Shown: positions 1-8,988, numbered from the stretch's first letter. The stretch is 64,000 nucleotides of DNA from Paenibacillus sp. (GCF_035645195.1 NZ_DASQNA010000006.1:1-64000); one strand, 5' to 3'. The notes: a model not told the origin generated them from the sequence alone. Numbers and translations: made by a program.

Positions 1-233
1 CCGTGCGCCGCACCGGCGCTCGCCGCCGCTCGCGCGAGCCAGCGGTCCGCCGCCGCCTCCGCGGCCCCCAGCGCCCGCTCCCACGCCGCCAGCCACGCCT
101 CCGCCGCGCCGTCCCCGCCGGCGGCCCCGCCCGCGCGCAGCGCCGCCGCTTGCTCTCGGCCGCGGCGCATCGCTTTCCGCGCCTCCGCCGCCAATCTTCT
201 CCGGGCTGCATCCTCCGCAACCGCTCGAATCAA
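1..233 (-). CDS. Unidentified Ala/Arg-rich protein, N-terminal part only
   Basis: The gene runs off the left edge, so only the first 77 codons are visible. The TTG start at 233 was chosen because GGGAGG lies 8 nt upstream and the frame stays open to the edge. The visible part begins LIRAVAEDAARRRLAAEARK and is dominated by Ala, Arg, Glu and Trp with helix-like spacing. No domain is recognised. It lies downstream of the alpha/beta hydrolase gene on the same strand, separated by a 78-bp gap containing a long hairpin whose 3' arm holds the ribosome binding site. Function unknown. Confidence 0.55.
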   Translation of the reverse strand, partial: MIRAVAEDAARRRLAAEARKAMRRGREQAAALRAGGAAGGDGAAEAWLAAWERALGAAEAAADRWLARAAASAGAAH

Positions 234-241
234 TGCAAAAA

Positions 242-294
242 CCTCCCGTCAATCCCGTAATCTGCAGGCTACAGATAACGTATTCGACGGGAGG
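242..294 (-). promoter_or_regulatory. Long imperfect hairpin enclosing a ribosome binding site
   Basis: On the minus strand CCTCCCGTC (294-286) pairs with GACGGGAGG (250-242). Inner helices AAT/ATT, CG/CG and ATCTG/CAGAT extend it, and it is followed by TTTTT. The 3' arm carries the GGGAGG ribosome binding site of the gene starting at 233. It could be the terminator of the hydrolase gene, an attenuator, or a translation-blocking fold. Confidence 0.5.
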
Positions 295-311
295 TCGGCC
301 TATGTCGCTAG

Positions 312-1337
312 TTAGGGGAGCGCCCGCTGCAGGAACGCGCTCGCCCGGTCGACGTAATCCGTTTTCACCTTGCGGTACACGAGCTCGTGGGTCGCGTTCG
401 GCACGAGCCAAAACTCGGATTTCGGATGCGCCGCGGTCTGATTCATCGCGATGTCGCGTATGATTTCGTACGGCGAGCGCTCGTCTAGCGTGCCGTGAAT
501 GAACAGCGTCGGAATTTCGTATGCGGTGTTCTTGATTTCTTGGTAAGGCACTTCGTTCATGCCGGAGCCGTTGACCAGCGGGTACAGCCAGCGCAGCATC
601 GTCAAGGACGGCTCCCGCGGCAAATCGGCGTATTGCTTCAAGTTATGATACAGCGTATCCGGCTCGAGGACGAACGTGCTGTCCAAAATCATCGCGTCGA
701 TCTCCTCGCTCCGCAGGGCGGCTTGGAGCGCGGTGCCCGCGCCCATCGAGAAGCCCCATACGACGACGTCTTCGGCGCCGCGGGAGCGCGCATATCGGAC
801 GGCGCCGAGCAGGTCGTCCGACTCCCTCGCGCCGCCGGTCACGACGCGGTCGTCGTTATATACATACCCGTAATCGAACATAAGGGCGTTATAGCCGAGG
901 TCGTGAGCGAGGCGCGCGAGCTCGTAAATCGGCACCCAAATTTCTTCCCGGTTGCCGCCGTATCCGTGCGAGAATACGATCGTTCGGTCGGACGATGCGG
1001 CGGCGGGTATGTACCAGCCTTCCAAGATGTCGCGACCGTTCTCCGCGAAGAACGAAACGTCCTCGTACGGCAATTGAAGGGTGAGCGTCGGATTGGATTG
1101 GATCGGCGCGACGTCGGGACGGGCCAAGATCCACGCGATATAGGCGTACAGTACGACGACCCCGGTGAAAGCGATCAACAGGATTGCGAGCGCGAGGCCC
1201 GCGAGCGAGGAGGCGAGATTGCGGCGGCGTTTCCCTCGTTCGAGCGCAAGGGAGCCGGCGACGTTCGTCAATGGACTGGAAGCGCTTTCGTAGGAAGCGG
1301 AAGAAAGAGACGACGACGTTGTTGCGATCGGTTCCAT
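312..1337 (-). CDS. Membrane-anchored alpha/beta hydrolase
   Basis: 341 aa. A cytoplasmic Ser-rich, basic N-terminus precedes one membrane segment (about residues 41-70), followed by an alpha/beta hydrolase fold. The oxyanion region HGYGGNREE (from 124) is followed by the nucleophile elbow GFSMG with Ser197, the acid Asp285 in HGTLDERSP and the base His317 in NATHELV, so the triad is complete. The family includes Bacillus YqkD-like serine hydrolases of unknown substrate. The ATG at 1337 has AGGAGGG 7 nt upstream. The gene is divergent from the IclR regulator. A promoter with -35 TTGACC (1404-1399) and -10 TACTAT (1381-1376), 17 bp apart, lies upstream. Substrate cannot be inferred. Confidence 0.85.
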   Translation of the reverse strand: MEPIATTSSSLSSASYESASSPLTNVAGSLALERGKRRRNLASSLAGLALAILLIAFTGVVVLYAYIAWILARPDVAPIQSNPTLTLQLPYEDVSFFAENGRDILEGWYIPAAASSDRTIVFSHGYGGNREEIWVPIYELARLAHDLGYNALMFDYGYVYNDDRVVTGGARESDDLLGAVRYARSRGAEDVVVWGFSMGAGTALQAALRSEEIDAMILDSTFVLEPDTLYHNLKQYADLPREPSLTMLRWLYPLVNGSGMNEVPYQEIKNTAYEIPTLFIHGTLDERSPYEIIRDIAMNQTAAHPKSEFWLVPNATHELVYRKVKTDYVDRASAFLQRALP

Positions 1338-1375
1338 GTGCCGACCCTCCTCTTAACGTTAATACGGTTAAATTT

Positions 1376-1404
1376 ATAGTACGCACGAGCAAACCGGCGG
1401 TCAA
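1376..1404 (-). promoter_or_regulatory. Sigma-A type promoter of the hydrolase gene
   Basis: Minus strand: -35 TTGACC (1404-1399), 17-bp spacer, -10 TACTAT (1381-1376), about 40 bp upstream of the start codon. Confidence 0.55.
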
Positions 1405-1489
1405 TGGCTTTGTCTGAATTGTAAGACTGTTGTAAAACGGCTGTAACATAGGACTGGAAGATCATGGCCAAAGGCGCAAGATTCAAGTC

Positions 1490-1540
1490 TTTACGCCCGA
1501 GATTCTCGTGGTATACTTAAAATATGAAAAAGAGTTTCAC
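1490..1540 (+). promoter_or_regulatory. Promoter and possible operator of the IclR gene
   Basis: -35-like TTTACG (1490-1495), 16-bp spacer, -10 TATACT (1512-1517). An inverted repeat ATGAAA-N5-TTTCA (1524-1539) covers the expected start of transcription and could be an autoregulatory site. A very similar ATGAAA-N5-TTTCAT occurs in the aconitase leader at 6550-6566. Confidence 0.4.
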
Positions 1541-1575
1541 TCCACGGAACGATAGCCGACGACGGGGGATCTGTG

Positions 1576-2322
1576 ATGGAGGACGGGAAATTAACGGTTC
1601 GCGCGGTCGAGCGCGCGTTGGATATATTGTTGGTGTTTACCGAGCACACGAGCCTCGGTTTGACGGAAATCGCCGATAAGGTAGGCTTGCATAAGAGCAC
1701 TGTGCACCGGCTGCTGGCTTCGCTGGAAGGGAAGGGGTTTCTCATCCGAGACGCCGGAACGGAGAAGTACCGGCTCGGATTTCGGGTTTGGGAGCTGTCC
1801 GCGCAGCTGGCGGGGCAATCGGACGATCCGGGCGCGCTGGTGCTCCCGGAGATGGAGCGGCTGCGCGATTTGGTAGGCGAGACGATCAGTTTGTATATTC
1901 GCGAGGGCAACGAGCGCATTCGCATCCAGGCGGTGCAGAGCCACCACGCGATTCGCCGGGTCGCTCCGGTCGGGGCGAGAATGCCGCTGTATGTCGGGGC
2001 GTCGAGCAAGGTGTTGCTCGCGTTCGAGGACGAGCGCGTGCGCGACGCGCTGCTCCGCTCGCCGGACTGGCCGGCGTCGATCGACCAGGCGTCTTTCCTG
2101 CGGGGGCTGGAGGATATCCGCGCTCAAGGCTATGCGACCAGCGTCGAGGAACGGGAGCCGGGAGCGGCGGCCGTGGCGGCGCCCATCCTGACGGGGAAGG
2201 GGCGGCTGGCGGCCGCGCTGGCGGTGTCCGGTCCCTCGAACCGGCTGACGCTGGAGATGATGCGCGAAATCGCGCCGCAGGTCATGGAAGCGGCAAGACG
2301 CATGGGCACGATGATGAAATAG
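1576..2322 (+). CDS. IclR-family transcriptional regulator
   Basis: 248 aa. The N-terminal winged helix-turn-helix (about residues 5-60, core LTEIADKVGLHKSTVHRLLA) is followed by the IclR effector-binding domain (about 75-245), including the typical stretch YATSVEEREPGAAAVAAPI. IclR proteins usually bind small carboxylic or aromatic acids and control nearby catabolic genes. Here the neighbours (a hydrolase and a MarR unit) give no obvious substrate. The ATG at 1576 is preferred over the adjacent GTG at 1573 because a GGGGG tract lies 7 nt upstream. A strong terminator follows. Confidence 0.92.
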   Translation: MEDGKLTVRAVERALDILLVFTEHTSLGLTEIADKVGLHKSTVHRLLASLEGKGFLIRDAGTEKYRLGFRVWELSAQLAGQSDDPGALVLPEMERLRDLVGETISLYIREGNERIRIQAVQSHHAIRRVAPVGARMPLYVGASSKVLLAFEDERVRDALLRSPDWPASIDQASFLRGLEDIRAQGYATSVEEREPGAAAVAAPILTGKGRLAAALAVSGPSNRLTLEMMREIAPQVMEAARRMGTMMK

Positions 2323-2337
2323 CGATCACGGGAGCGA

Positions 2338-2363
2338 GCGGCGTCCATTGGGACGCCGCTTTT
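2338..2363 (+). terminator. Intrinsic terminator after the IclR gene
   Basis: GCGGCGTCC / GGACGCCGC stem with a 4-nt loop, followed by TTTT. Confidence 0.85.
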
Positions 2364-2373
2364 ATTATGTGGT

Positions 2374-2414
2374 TTAGTTGCGCATTGCAACTAAGTAGTT
2401 GTATAATTCAACTA
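2374..2414 (+). promoter_or_regulatory. MarR promoter with two overlapping palindromes
   Basis: TTAGTTGC-N5-GCAACTAA (2374-2394) is followed by TAGTTG-N7-CAACTA (2396-2414). A -35-like TTGCGC (2378-2383) sits in the first palindrome and the -10 TATAAT (2402-2407) in the second, 18 bp apart. Both share the half-site AGTTG. This is the expected design for negative autoregulation by the downstream MarR protein. Confidence 0.65.
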
Positions 2415-2439
2415 TCACGATGACTCGGAGATGATCTTC

Positions 2440-2901
2440 ATGAGCGATACACTGCAGCAGCTGGTGGCCGAATTCGTCCGCAGCTTCGGGCTGCACGACG
2501 GCGAGACAACGCCCTGCGGCAAACCGATCCCGGTGTCCGAGGCGCATGCGCTCGCGGAGCTGTCGGGCGGCGAAGGCCTCAGCCAGAACGAACTCGCGCG
2601 CCGCTTGCAGCTCGAGAAGAGCACCGTCAGCCGGCTTGTCGCCTCGATGGAGCGCCGCGGCTGGCTGGAGCGGCGGACGGACGGCGCCGATTCCCGCGTT
2701 CGCCGGCTGTACTTGTCCCCGGCGGGCCGAAGGGTGGCGGGCGAAGTCGAGGCGGCGCGGCGGGACAAGTTCCGGAGGCTCGCCGGTTATCTCGGAGCCG
2801 ATGAAATGCAGTCCGTCGAAACAGGGCTGCGAAGCCTGCTGACGGCGCTGCGGAAAGAGAAGGAGGAAGGAAACGATGATCGGAACGAAGATGAAAGTTG
2901 A
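2440..2901 (+). CDS. MarR-family transcriptional regulator
   Basis: 153 aa with a MarR winged helix-turn-helix (LSQNELARRLQLEKSTVSRLV, then the wing with DSRVRRLYLSPAGRR). The ATG at 2440 is chosen because GGAG ends 9 nt before it; the in-frame ATG at 2431 directly abuts that GGAG. Two palindromes overlapping the promoter suggest autoregulation. The end of the gene overlaps by 26 nt the start of a Spy/CpxP-like lipoprotein gene, so the two are probably co-transcribed and the lipoprotein is its likely target. Signal unknown. Confidence 0.9.
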   Translation: MSDTLQQLVAEFVRSFGLHDGETTPCGKPIPVSEAHALAELSGGEGLSQNELARRLQLEKSTVSRLVASMERRGWLERRTDGADSRVRRLYLSPAGRRVAGEVEAARRDKFRRLAGYLGADEMQSVETGLRSLLTALRKEKEEGNDDRNEDES

Positions 2902-3487
2902 TGTGCGCATGGCCGTCTTGGCCGCCGCGCTGAGCGCGCTGCTGGCCGGCTGCGCCTCCGCAGGGGGGACGGAGCCGGCTGCGAGCGGGGCGGACGCTGC
3001 GGCTCCGTACGCCGGCTACGAGACCCGCGAAATCGCGGCGTTGGCGCCAGAGCGAGTAGAATCGCTGCTCGCCGGCGGCGGGGCGGGCTACGCGCTCGCG
3101 GCTGAGGTGAACGGCTATCCGGGCCCGAAGCACGTGCTCGACTTCGCCGAGAAGCTCGAGCTGACGGCGGAGCAGCGGGCCGCGACGGAAGCGATGTACG
3201 GCGAGATGAAGGAGCGGGCGACGGAGCTCGGACGCCGCATCGTTGAGCTGGAGCGGGAGCTCGACCGCGCGTTCAAGAGCGGCGAGGCGAGCGAGGAGGA
3301 GCTGGCGAGGCTGACGGCGGACATCGCCGAGACGGAGGGACGGCTCCGGTACGTGCATCTCGAGACGCATCTGCGGATGCGGGAGGCGTTAACGGCGGAG
3401 CAGACGACGACGTACAACGAGCTGCGCGGCTACGCCGGCGATGGCGCAGGCCATGAAGGACATGGCGGCGAGCACCAAGCGCATTAG
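2876..3487 (+). CDS. Spy/CpxP-like helical lipoprotein
   Basis: 203 aa. A lipoprotein signal ends in LLAGC (Cys26), so the mature protein is probably anchored outside the membrane. Residues 80-190 are almost entirely charged helix with two LTxxQ motifs (LTAEQRAA and LTAEQTTT), the hallmark of the Spy/CpxP/ZraP family of stress-responsive chaperones or metal-binding proteins. The C-terminus HEGHGGEHQAH is His-rich and could bind metal. AGGAGGAAGG lies about 8 nt before the ATG. It overlaps the MarR gene, so it is probably derepressed with it under envelope or metal stress. The role is inferred from the family. Confidence 0.75.
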   Translation: MIGTKMKVDVRMAVLAAALSALLAGCASAGGTEPAASGADAAAPYAGYETREIAALAPERVESLLAGGGAGYALAAEVNGYPGPKHVLDFAEKLELTAEQRAATEAMYGEMKERATELGRRIVELERELDRAFKSGEASEEELARLTADIAETEGRLRYVHLETHLRMREALTAEQTTTYNELRGYAGDGAGHEGHGGEHQAH

Positions 3488-3498
3488 CCCTTGGCGCG

Positions 3499-3600
3499 GC
3501 GGTCGGCGGGGAACAGCACAAATGTCGAGCGGTCGGCCGGCAAGAGCGCAAAAAGTGTGCAATCATGGCGGTCGGCTGCGTCGGCGCGGGGAACAGCGCT
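3499..3600 (+). repeat. Degenerate GC-rich direct repeats
   Basis: GCGGTCGGC recurs at 3499, 3529 and 3568, and GGGGAACAGC recurs near 3508 and 3588. The copies are irregularly spaced and look like a decayed relative of the 51-bp arrays elsewhere in the window. No gene is seen between 3488 and 3727. Confidence 0.4.
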
Positions 3601-3663
3601 CGATCGTCCCAATGACGGCCGGCGGGAACGCGCTCTCTCGGCAGCATCTATTCATTTCTGCGC

Positions 3664-3707
3664 ACAAAAAACGCCCGGCTTCGAGTCTTAAGCTCGAAGT
3701 CGGGCGT
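3664..3707 (-). terminator. Terminator of the aconitase gene
   Basis: ACGCCCGGCTTCGAG (3671-3685) pairs with CTCGAAGTCGGGCGT (3693-3707), one G-T wobble. On the minus strand it is followed by TTTTTT. The plus strand also has T-rich sequence after it, so it may act in both directions. Confidence 0.85.
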
Positions 3708-3727
3708 TGTTCGTTTTACAAAATTCG

Positions 3728-6433
3728 TTACGCCATCAGCTGACGGAGAACCGTCTGCAGGATGCCGCCGTTGCGATAGTAGTCAACATCGACCATGGAG
3801 TCGAGGCGCACGATCGCGTCGAAGGAGAACTGCGAACCGTCGGTGCGAGTCGCCGTCACTTTTACCGTTTGACCCGGCTTCACGTCGTTGCTGAGGCCCT
3901 CGATGTCGAACGTTTCCGTGCCGTCGATGCCGAGCGTCTTCCAGCTTTGGCCTTCGACGAATTGCAGCGGGAGAACGCCCATGCCGACGAGGTTGGAGCG
4001 GTGAATCCGCTCGAAGCTCTCCGCGATGACCGCTTTCGCGCCGAGCAGGAACGTGCCCTTCGCCGCCCAGTCGCGGGAGGAGCCTGTGCCGTACTCTTTG
4101 CCTGCGATGACGACGGTCGGCGTGCCGTCCGCTTGGTACTTCATCGCCGCGTCGTAGATCGGCATTACTTCGTCCGTCGGCAGATACTTCGTTACGCCGC
4201 CTTCCGTGCCCGGAGCGACTTGGTTCCGGATGCGGATGTTCGCGAACGTGCCGCGCATCATGACTTCGTGGTTGCCGCGGCGCGAGCCGTACGAGTTGAA
4301 GTCTTCCTTCTTCACGCCGTGCTCGATCAGATACTTGCCCGCCGGCGAGTCAGCCTTAATGCTGCCCGCAGGCGAGATGTGGTCCGTCGTGACGGAGTCG
4401 CCGAGCAGCGCCAGCGTCTTCGCGCCGCGGACGTCGACGATGTCGTCCAGCTGCTCGCCGAGGTTCGTGAAGAACGGCGGGTTCTGGATGTACGTCGACT
4501 TGTCGTCCCACTCGTACAGTTCGCCTTCGGCGACCGGGATCTCGTTCCAGCGCGGGTTCGCGCGGAATACGTCGCTGTACTTCGCGGCGTAGATGCCCGG
4601 ATTCATCGCGGCGTTGATCGTGTCCATGATTTCCTGGGACGACGGCCAAATGTCTTTCAGGTATACCGGCTGACCGTCCTTATCCGTGCCGATCGGCTCG
4701 GAGGAGAGGTCGATGTCGACCGTGCCCGCGAGCGCGTATGCGACGACGAGCGGCGGCGAAGCGAGGTAGTTCGCTTTGACGGCCGGGTGGACGCGGCCTT
4801 CGAAGTTCCGGTTGCCGGACAGGACGGATGCGACCGTCAGATCGTTATCCGTAATCGCGGCTTGGACTTCGTCCGGCAGCGGGCCGGAGTTGCCGATACA
4901 CGTCGCGCAGCCGTAACCTGCGACGTGGAAGCCGAGCGCCTCGAGCGGCTCGACGAGACCGGCGTTCTTCAGGTACTCCGTAACGACCAGGGAACCCGGC
5001 GTCAGGGAGCTCTTCACGTAGCCCGGCTTCGTGAGGCCGCGCTCGACGGCTTTCTTCGCGAGCAAGCCCGCGCCGACCATAACGCTCGGGTTGGACGTGT
5101 TCGTGCAGGACGTGATCGCCGCGATGACGACCGCGCCGTTCTTCATTTGGGAAACGGAGCCGTCCGGATGCTTCACGTCGACGACTTCGGCGAGCTTCTC
5201 TTCGGAGAGGCCGTAGCCGCCTTTGTCGACCGGCGTGCGCACGATCGTGTTGTACGTTTCCTTCATCGCCGTCAGCTCGATGCGGTCCTGCGGACGCTTC
5301 GGGCCGGCGAGCGACGGAACGACGGTGCCGAGGTCGAGCTCGATCGTGTCGGTGAACACCGGATCCGGCGTGTCGTCCGTACGGAACATGCCTTGAGCTT
5401 TGTAGTACGCTTCGACGAGCGCGACTTGCTCTTCCGAGCGCGCCGTGCCGCGGAGGTAGTTCAGCGTTTCTGCGTCGACCGGGAAGAAGCCGATCGTCGC
5501 GCCGTATTCCGGCGCCATGTTAGCGACCGTTGCGCGGTCCGCAAGCGTAATGGAGCTGAGGCCGGAACCGTAGAATTCTACGAATTTGCCGACGACGCCT
5601 TTTTTACGCAGCATTTGGGTAACAGTCAGCGCGAGGTCGGTCGCCGTAGCGCCTTCCGCGAGCTTGCCCGTCAGCTTGAAGCCGATGACGTCCGGCGTGA
5701 CGAAGTAGAGCGGTTGGCCGAGCATGCCGGCTTCCGCCTCGATGCCGCCGACGCCCCAGCCGACGACGCCGAGACCGTTGATCATCGTCGTGTGGGAGTC
5801 CGTGCCGACCAGGGAATCCGGGAATACTTCGACTTCGCCGTCGACGTTCTTCGTCGCCGCTACGGAAGCGAGGTACTCGAGGTTAACCTGGTGGACGATC
5901 CCTGTGCCCGGAGGCACCGCGCGGAAGTTATCGAACGCGGTTTGCGCCCAGCGCAGGAAGCGGTAGCGCTCTTCGTTGCGCTCGAATTCGACCTTCTGGT
6001 TGTATTCGAGAGCGTTCGTCGTGCCGAAAGCGTCGACCATGACCGAGTGGTCGATGACGAGGTCTACCGGTACGAGCGGGTTGATTTTCTTCGGGTCGCC
6101 GCCCTTTTTCTTCACGGTGTCGCGCATCGCCGCGAGGTCGACGACGACCGGAACGCCGGTGAAGTCCTGCAGTACGATACGGGACGGAATGAACGGAATT
6201 TCTTTGTTGTTGTCTTTGTTCGAAGCCCAGTTCGCGATTTGAGCGACATGCTCTTCCGTAATCGCGCGGCCGTCGAATTGACGAATCGCCGCTTCGAGCA
6301 ACACCTTGATCGAGAACGGCAGCTTGGAGACGTCGCCGAATTTCGCTTCCAGATCGCTCAGCGAGTAGTACTGATATTGGCTGGAGCCGACGGAAAGCGT
6401 TTTGCGTACGCCGTAATGGTCGCGTTTCGCCAT
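3728..6433 (-). CDS. acnA: Aconitate hydratase (aconitase)
   Basis: 901 aa, the normal length of the AcnA/IRP1-type enzyme (citB in B. subtilis). It interconverts citrate and isocitrate in the TCA cycle. The [4Fe-4S] ligands are visible: Cys443 in [10 protein letters not shown], and Cys509 and Cys512 in [11 protein letters not shown]. Other signatures are [20 protein letters not shown] and the C-terminal swivel-domain sequence [14 protein letters not shown]. The ATG at 6433 gives the usual N-terminus [19 protein letters not shown] is somewhat far (14 nt), so an upstream in-frame TTG at 6442 cannot be excluded. The gene stands alone with its own promoter (6583-6611) and terminator. Confidence 0.97.
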   Translation of the reverse strand: MAKRDHYGVRKTLSVGSSQYQYYSLSDLEAKFGDVSKLPFSIKVLLEAAIRQFDGRAITEEHVAQIANWASNKDNNKEIPFIPSRIVLQDFTGVPVVVDLAAMRDTVKKKGGDPKKINPLVPVDLVIDHSVMVDAFGTTNALEYNQKVEFERNEERYRFLRWAQTAFDNFRAVPPGTGIVHQVNLEYLASVAATKNVDGEVEVFPDSLVGTDSHTTMINGLGVVGWGVGGIEAEAGMLGQPLYFVTPDVIGFKLTGKLAEGATATDLALTVTQMLRKKGVVGKFVEFYGSGLSSITLADRATVANMAPEYGATIGFFPVDAETLNYLRGTARSEEQVALVEAYYKAQGMFRTDDTPDPVFTDTIELDLGTVVPSLAGPKRPQDRIELTAMKETYNTIVRTPVDKGGYGLSEEKLAEVVDVKHPDGSVSQMKNGAVVIAAITSCTNTSNPSVMVGAGLLAKKAVERGLTKPGYVKSSLTPGSLVVTEYLKNAGLVEPLEALGFHVAGYGCATCIGNSGPLPDEVQAAITDNDLTVASVLSGNRNFEGRVHPAVKANYLASPPLVVAYALAGTVDIDLSSEPIGTDKDGQPVYLKDIWPSSQEIMDTINAAMNPGIYAAKYSDVFRANPRWNEIPVAEGELYEWDDKSTYIQNPPFFTNLGEQLDDIVDVRGAKTLALLGDSVTTDHISPAGSIKADSPAGKYLIEHGVKKEDFNSYGSRRGNHEVMMRGTFANIRIRNQVAPGTEGGVTKYLPTDEVMPIYDAAMKYQADGTPTVVIAGKEYGTGSSRDWAAKGTFLLGAKAVIAESFERIHRSNLVGMGVLPLQFVEGQSWKTLGIDGTETFDIEGLSNDVKPGQTVKVTATRTDGSQFSFDAIVRLDSMVDVDYYRNGGILQTVLRQLMA

Positions 6434-6549
6434 AATGTACAACCCATCCTCTCTGCACAAAATATTCTGCCCTCACGAAACCCAGTCGCATTTGCGGAAC
6501 CTTTTCCCGACGGAAGAAACGATGTACATTCGCTTGTTTGTTCCACTAG

Positions 6550-6611
6550 ATGAAACTCGATTTCATTATTGCATCTATAGTTAGTATAGCCTCTCGGGGC
6601 TTGTTGGTAAA
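6550..6611 (-). promoter_or_regulatory. Aconitase promoter with downstream palindrome
   Basis: Minus strand: -35 TTTACC (6611-6606), 17-bp spacer, -10 TATACT (6588-6583). An ATGAAA-N5-TTTCAT palindrome (6566-6550) lies just downstream of the expected transcription start, where a bound repressor would block transcription. Confidence 0.5.
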
Positions 6612-6718
6612 GGGTTAAATTTCCCTCATGAAGCGCCTTCCCGGCGCATATACATGTCGATACAGCATGGTGCGTCCCGGCAGCCGAACTATATTTTTTT
6701 CACGTTGGAGGCACATTC

Positions 6719-7708
6719 ATGAGTTGGAAACCTATATTGTATGAATATGTAAACGGCGCGAACGTTCGAGAGGCGGAAGGGGCGGCGACCGGCGCTTTGC
6801 TGCCCTCAGGCGAAAGGAGCAGGCTGAAGCGGGTGCAGGCCGCTTACGCCGAACGCGGCGCCAGGCTGCTGGATTGCGAAACGAGACTAACTCTCCGCCG
6901 GGTCCGGGAGGGCGAACGGGAAACGGTGGCCGACATCGACATGCGGCGGACGCTGCGTTTTCGCACGCGCGGCGTCGAGCACTGCGAGGAGCGCGTCGAC
7001 CGGGAGCGGGTGACGCTGCAGCGCGGACCGGACAACGCGTGGGCCGTCGTGCGGGCGGAGCCGATTCTGCAAGAGCGGCGGACGGGCGGCGCCCCCGCTG
7101 CGGTCTTCGGGAGCGATGGCGCCGCACCTTCGCTGCGCGCCGCGCCGCTGCTGAACGAGCGGGTGCTCGTGCGCGGGTCGGCGGCGCCCTTCGAGCGAGC
7201 CGGGGCGTACGACCGCGAAGCGGCGCGCGCTTACGCGGAGCGGCACTGGAACGATCCGAATCCGGCGTTCATTCACTTCGACGTCGATTGCACGAACTAC
7301 GTCTCCCAGTGCCTCTATGCAGGGGGAGCGCCAATGAACTATACTGGGGTGAGGGAGTCGGGCTGGTGGTACCGGGGCCGTTCCGGCGGCCGCGAGCTGT
7401 GGAGCTACAGCTGGAGCGTGGCGCACGCGCTTCATTGGTATTTGTCGGCGAGCCGGCGGGATGGGCTTGCCGCGGAGACGGTTTCCTCGGCCGCGGAGCT
7501 GACGATCGGCGATGTGATTTGCTACGATTTCGACGGCGACGGCCGGTTCGAGCACAGCGTTATCGTGACCGGCGCGGACGGCGCGGGCATGCCGCTCGTC
7601 AACGCGCATACGACGAACAGCCGCGCCCGGTATTGGGATTACCGGGACTCCTACGCTTGGACGGATCGAACCGCGTATCGGTTTTTCCGCATCCGGGATG
7701 CGTTTTAG
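6719..7708 (+). CDS. Putative amidase-domain (CHAP/NlpC-like cysteine hydrolase) protein
   Basis: 329 aa. The C-terminal ~170 residues match the putative amidase domain family (Pfam Amidase_6): catalytic-type Cys191 in [10 protein letters not shown], the WWY region, His279 in [10 protein letters not shown] and the VNAHT motif (Asn295-His297). The N-terminal half is a charged domain of unknown role. No signal peptide is visible, which is common for this family in Bacillales. The ATG at 6719 has TTGGAGG 7 nt upstream. The gene lies 31 bp before ddl, so a cell-wall-related role is plausible but unproven. Confidence 0.8.
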   Translation: MSWKPILYEYVNGANVREAEGAATGALLPSGERSRLKRVQAAYAERGARLLDCETRLTLRRVREGERETVADIDMRRTLRFRTRGVEHCEERVDRERVTLQRGPDNAWAVVRAEPILQERRTGGAPAAVFGSDGAAPSLRAAPLLNERVLVRGSAAPFERAGAYDREAARAYAERHWNDPNPAFIHFDVDCTNYVSQCLYAGGAPMNYTGVRESGWWYRGRSGGRELWSYSWSVAHALHWYLSASRRDGLAAETVSSAAELTIGDVICYDFDGDGRFEHSVIVTGADGAGMPLVNAHTTNSRARYWDYRDSYAWTDRTAYRFFRIRDAF

Positions 7709-7739
7709 CAAGCTATCAAGAGAAACGACGGAGGTTTCC

Positions 7740-8924
7740 ATGAACAAGAAGATTCGAGTCGGCATCATCTACGGGGGGAAATCGGGAGAACACGACGTAT
7801 CGCTCTCCACCGCCAAAGCGGTGATCGGCGAATTCGATTTCGATAAATACGAGGTGTTTCCTTTTTATATTACGAAGCAAGGCGAATGGCGGGCGGGCGC
7901 CCAGCTGCTCGCGCCGGTCGACGATAAGAAGCGCCTGACGTTCGAGAACGGCGCCGTCGTGGGCGAAAATTCGAGCGCGCTGACGCCGCTGTTCGGTGCT
8001 CTGACCGGCTCGACCGCCGCCGCTTCGGCGCCGGCCGTCTCCGCCGCGGCCGCAGCCCCCAAAGAGGTCCTTGTCGCCGCGGCCGGCGGCGCCGTCGACG
8101 CGCATGAGGTGGACGTCGTGTTCCCGCTGCTGCACGGCACGTTCGGCGAGGACGGCACGATCCAAGGGATGCTGGAAATGCTCAACATCCCGTACGTCGG
8201 CGCGGGCGTGCTCGCCTCCGCGGTCGGCATGGATAAAGTCGCGATGAAAAAAATGTTCGCCTCCGAAGGGCTGCCGCAGTGCGTGTACCGCTATTTCACC
8301 CGCAGCCAGTGGGAGCGCGACCGCTCTTATTACTTAATGGAAATCGAAATGTCGCTCGGCTACCCGTGCTTCGTAAAGCCTGCGAATCTCGGCTCGTCGG
8401 TCGGCGTGTCCAAGGCGCGCAACCGCGAGGAGCTGATCGAGGCGGTGCGCGAGGCGCTCCAGTTCGATCGCAAGGTGATCGTGGAGGAATTCGTCGACGC
8501 CCGCGAAATCGAGGTGAGCGTGCTCGGCAACGATCAGCCTCGTGCGTCCGTTCCGGGGGAAATCGCTTCCTCGAGCGAGTTCTACGATTATAAAGCGAAG
8601 TACATCGACGGGAAGTCGGTCATGACGATTCCGGCGGACATTCCGCTCGAGACGGCGCAGGAAGCGCAGGAGCTCGCCATTCGCGCGTTCCAGGCGATCG
8701 ACGGCACCGGGCTGTCGCGCGTCGACTTCTTCCTGAAGAAGGACGACGGGAAGCTCCTGCTCAACGAGATCAACACGCTTCCGGGCTTCACGCCGTTCTC
8801 GATGTATCCGCTGTTGTGGAAAGAGAGCGGGCTTACGTACCGCGAGCTGCTCGACGAGCTGATCCGGCTCGCGATCGAGCGCCATCAGGAGAAGCAGAGC
8901 ATCAAATACGGTCTGGACGACTAA
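7740..8924 (+). CDS. ddl: D-alanine--D-alanine ligase
   Basis: 394 aa. An ATP-grasp enzyme making D-Ala-D-Ala for peptidoglycan in the cytoplasm. Motifs include the N-terminal IIYGGKSGEHDVSL, LLHGTFGEDGTIQG, VKPANLGSSVGVSK (ATP-grasp loop) and the metal-binding NEINTLPGFT. The protein is about 30-40 residues longer than usual because of an Ala-rich, low-complexity insertion at about residues 78-120, in the N-terminal domain before HEVDVVFPLLHG. The ATG at 7740 has GGAGG 5 nt upstream. It follows the amidase-domain gene at 31 bp and is followed by a terminator. Confidence 0.96.
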   Translation: MNKKIRVGIIYGGKSGEHDVSLSTAKAVIGEFDFDKYEVFPFYITKQGEWRAGAQLLAPVDDKKRLTFENGAVVGENSSALTPLFGALTGSTAAASAPAVSAAAAAPKEVLVAAAGGAVDAHEVDVVFPLLHGTFGEDGTIQGMLEMLNIPYVGAGVLASAVGMDKVAMKKMFASEGLPQCVYRYFTRSQWERDRSYYLMEIEMSLGYPCFVKPANLGSSVGVSKARNREELIEAVREALQFDRKVIVEEFVDAREIEVSVLGNDQPRASVPGEIASSSEFYDYKAKYIDGKSVMTIPADIPLETAQEAQELAIRAFQAIDGTGLSRVDFFLKKDDGKLLLNEINTLPGFTPFSMYPLLWKESGLTYRELLDELIRLAIERHQEKQSIKYGLDD

Positions 8925-8956
8925 GCGCGTCCGCCTTCGGGCGGCGCGTTTTTATT
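8925..8956 (+). terminator. Terminator after ddl
   Basis: A GC-rich stem (GCGCGTCCGCC with GGGCGGCGCG, TTC loop) is followed by TTTTTATTTT. Confidence 0.8.
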
Positions 8957-8988
8957 TTGTTTCGGGAGAGCGGTCGGCAGGGGCGGAT

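Noticed and set aside
3707-6553. Open 948-codon frame antisense to aconitase
   Set aside because: Same explanation; the aconitase strand has all catalytic motifs, its own promoter and terminator.
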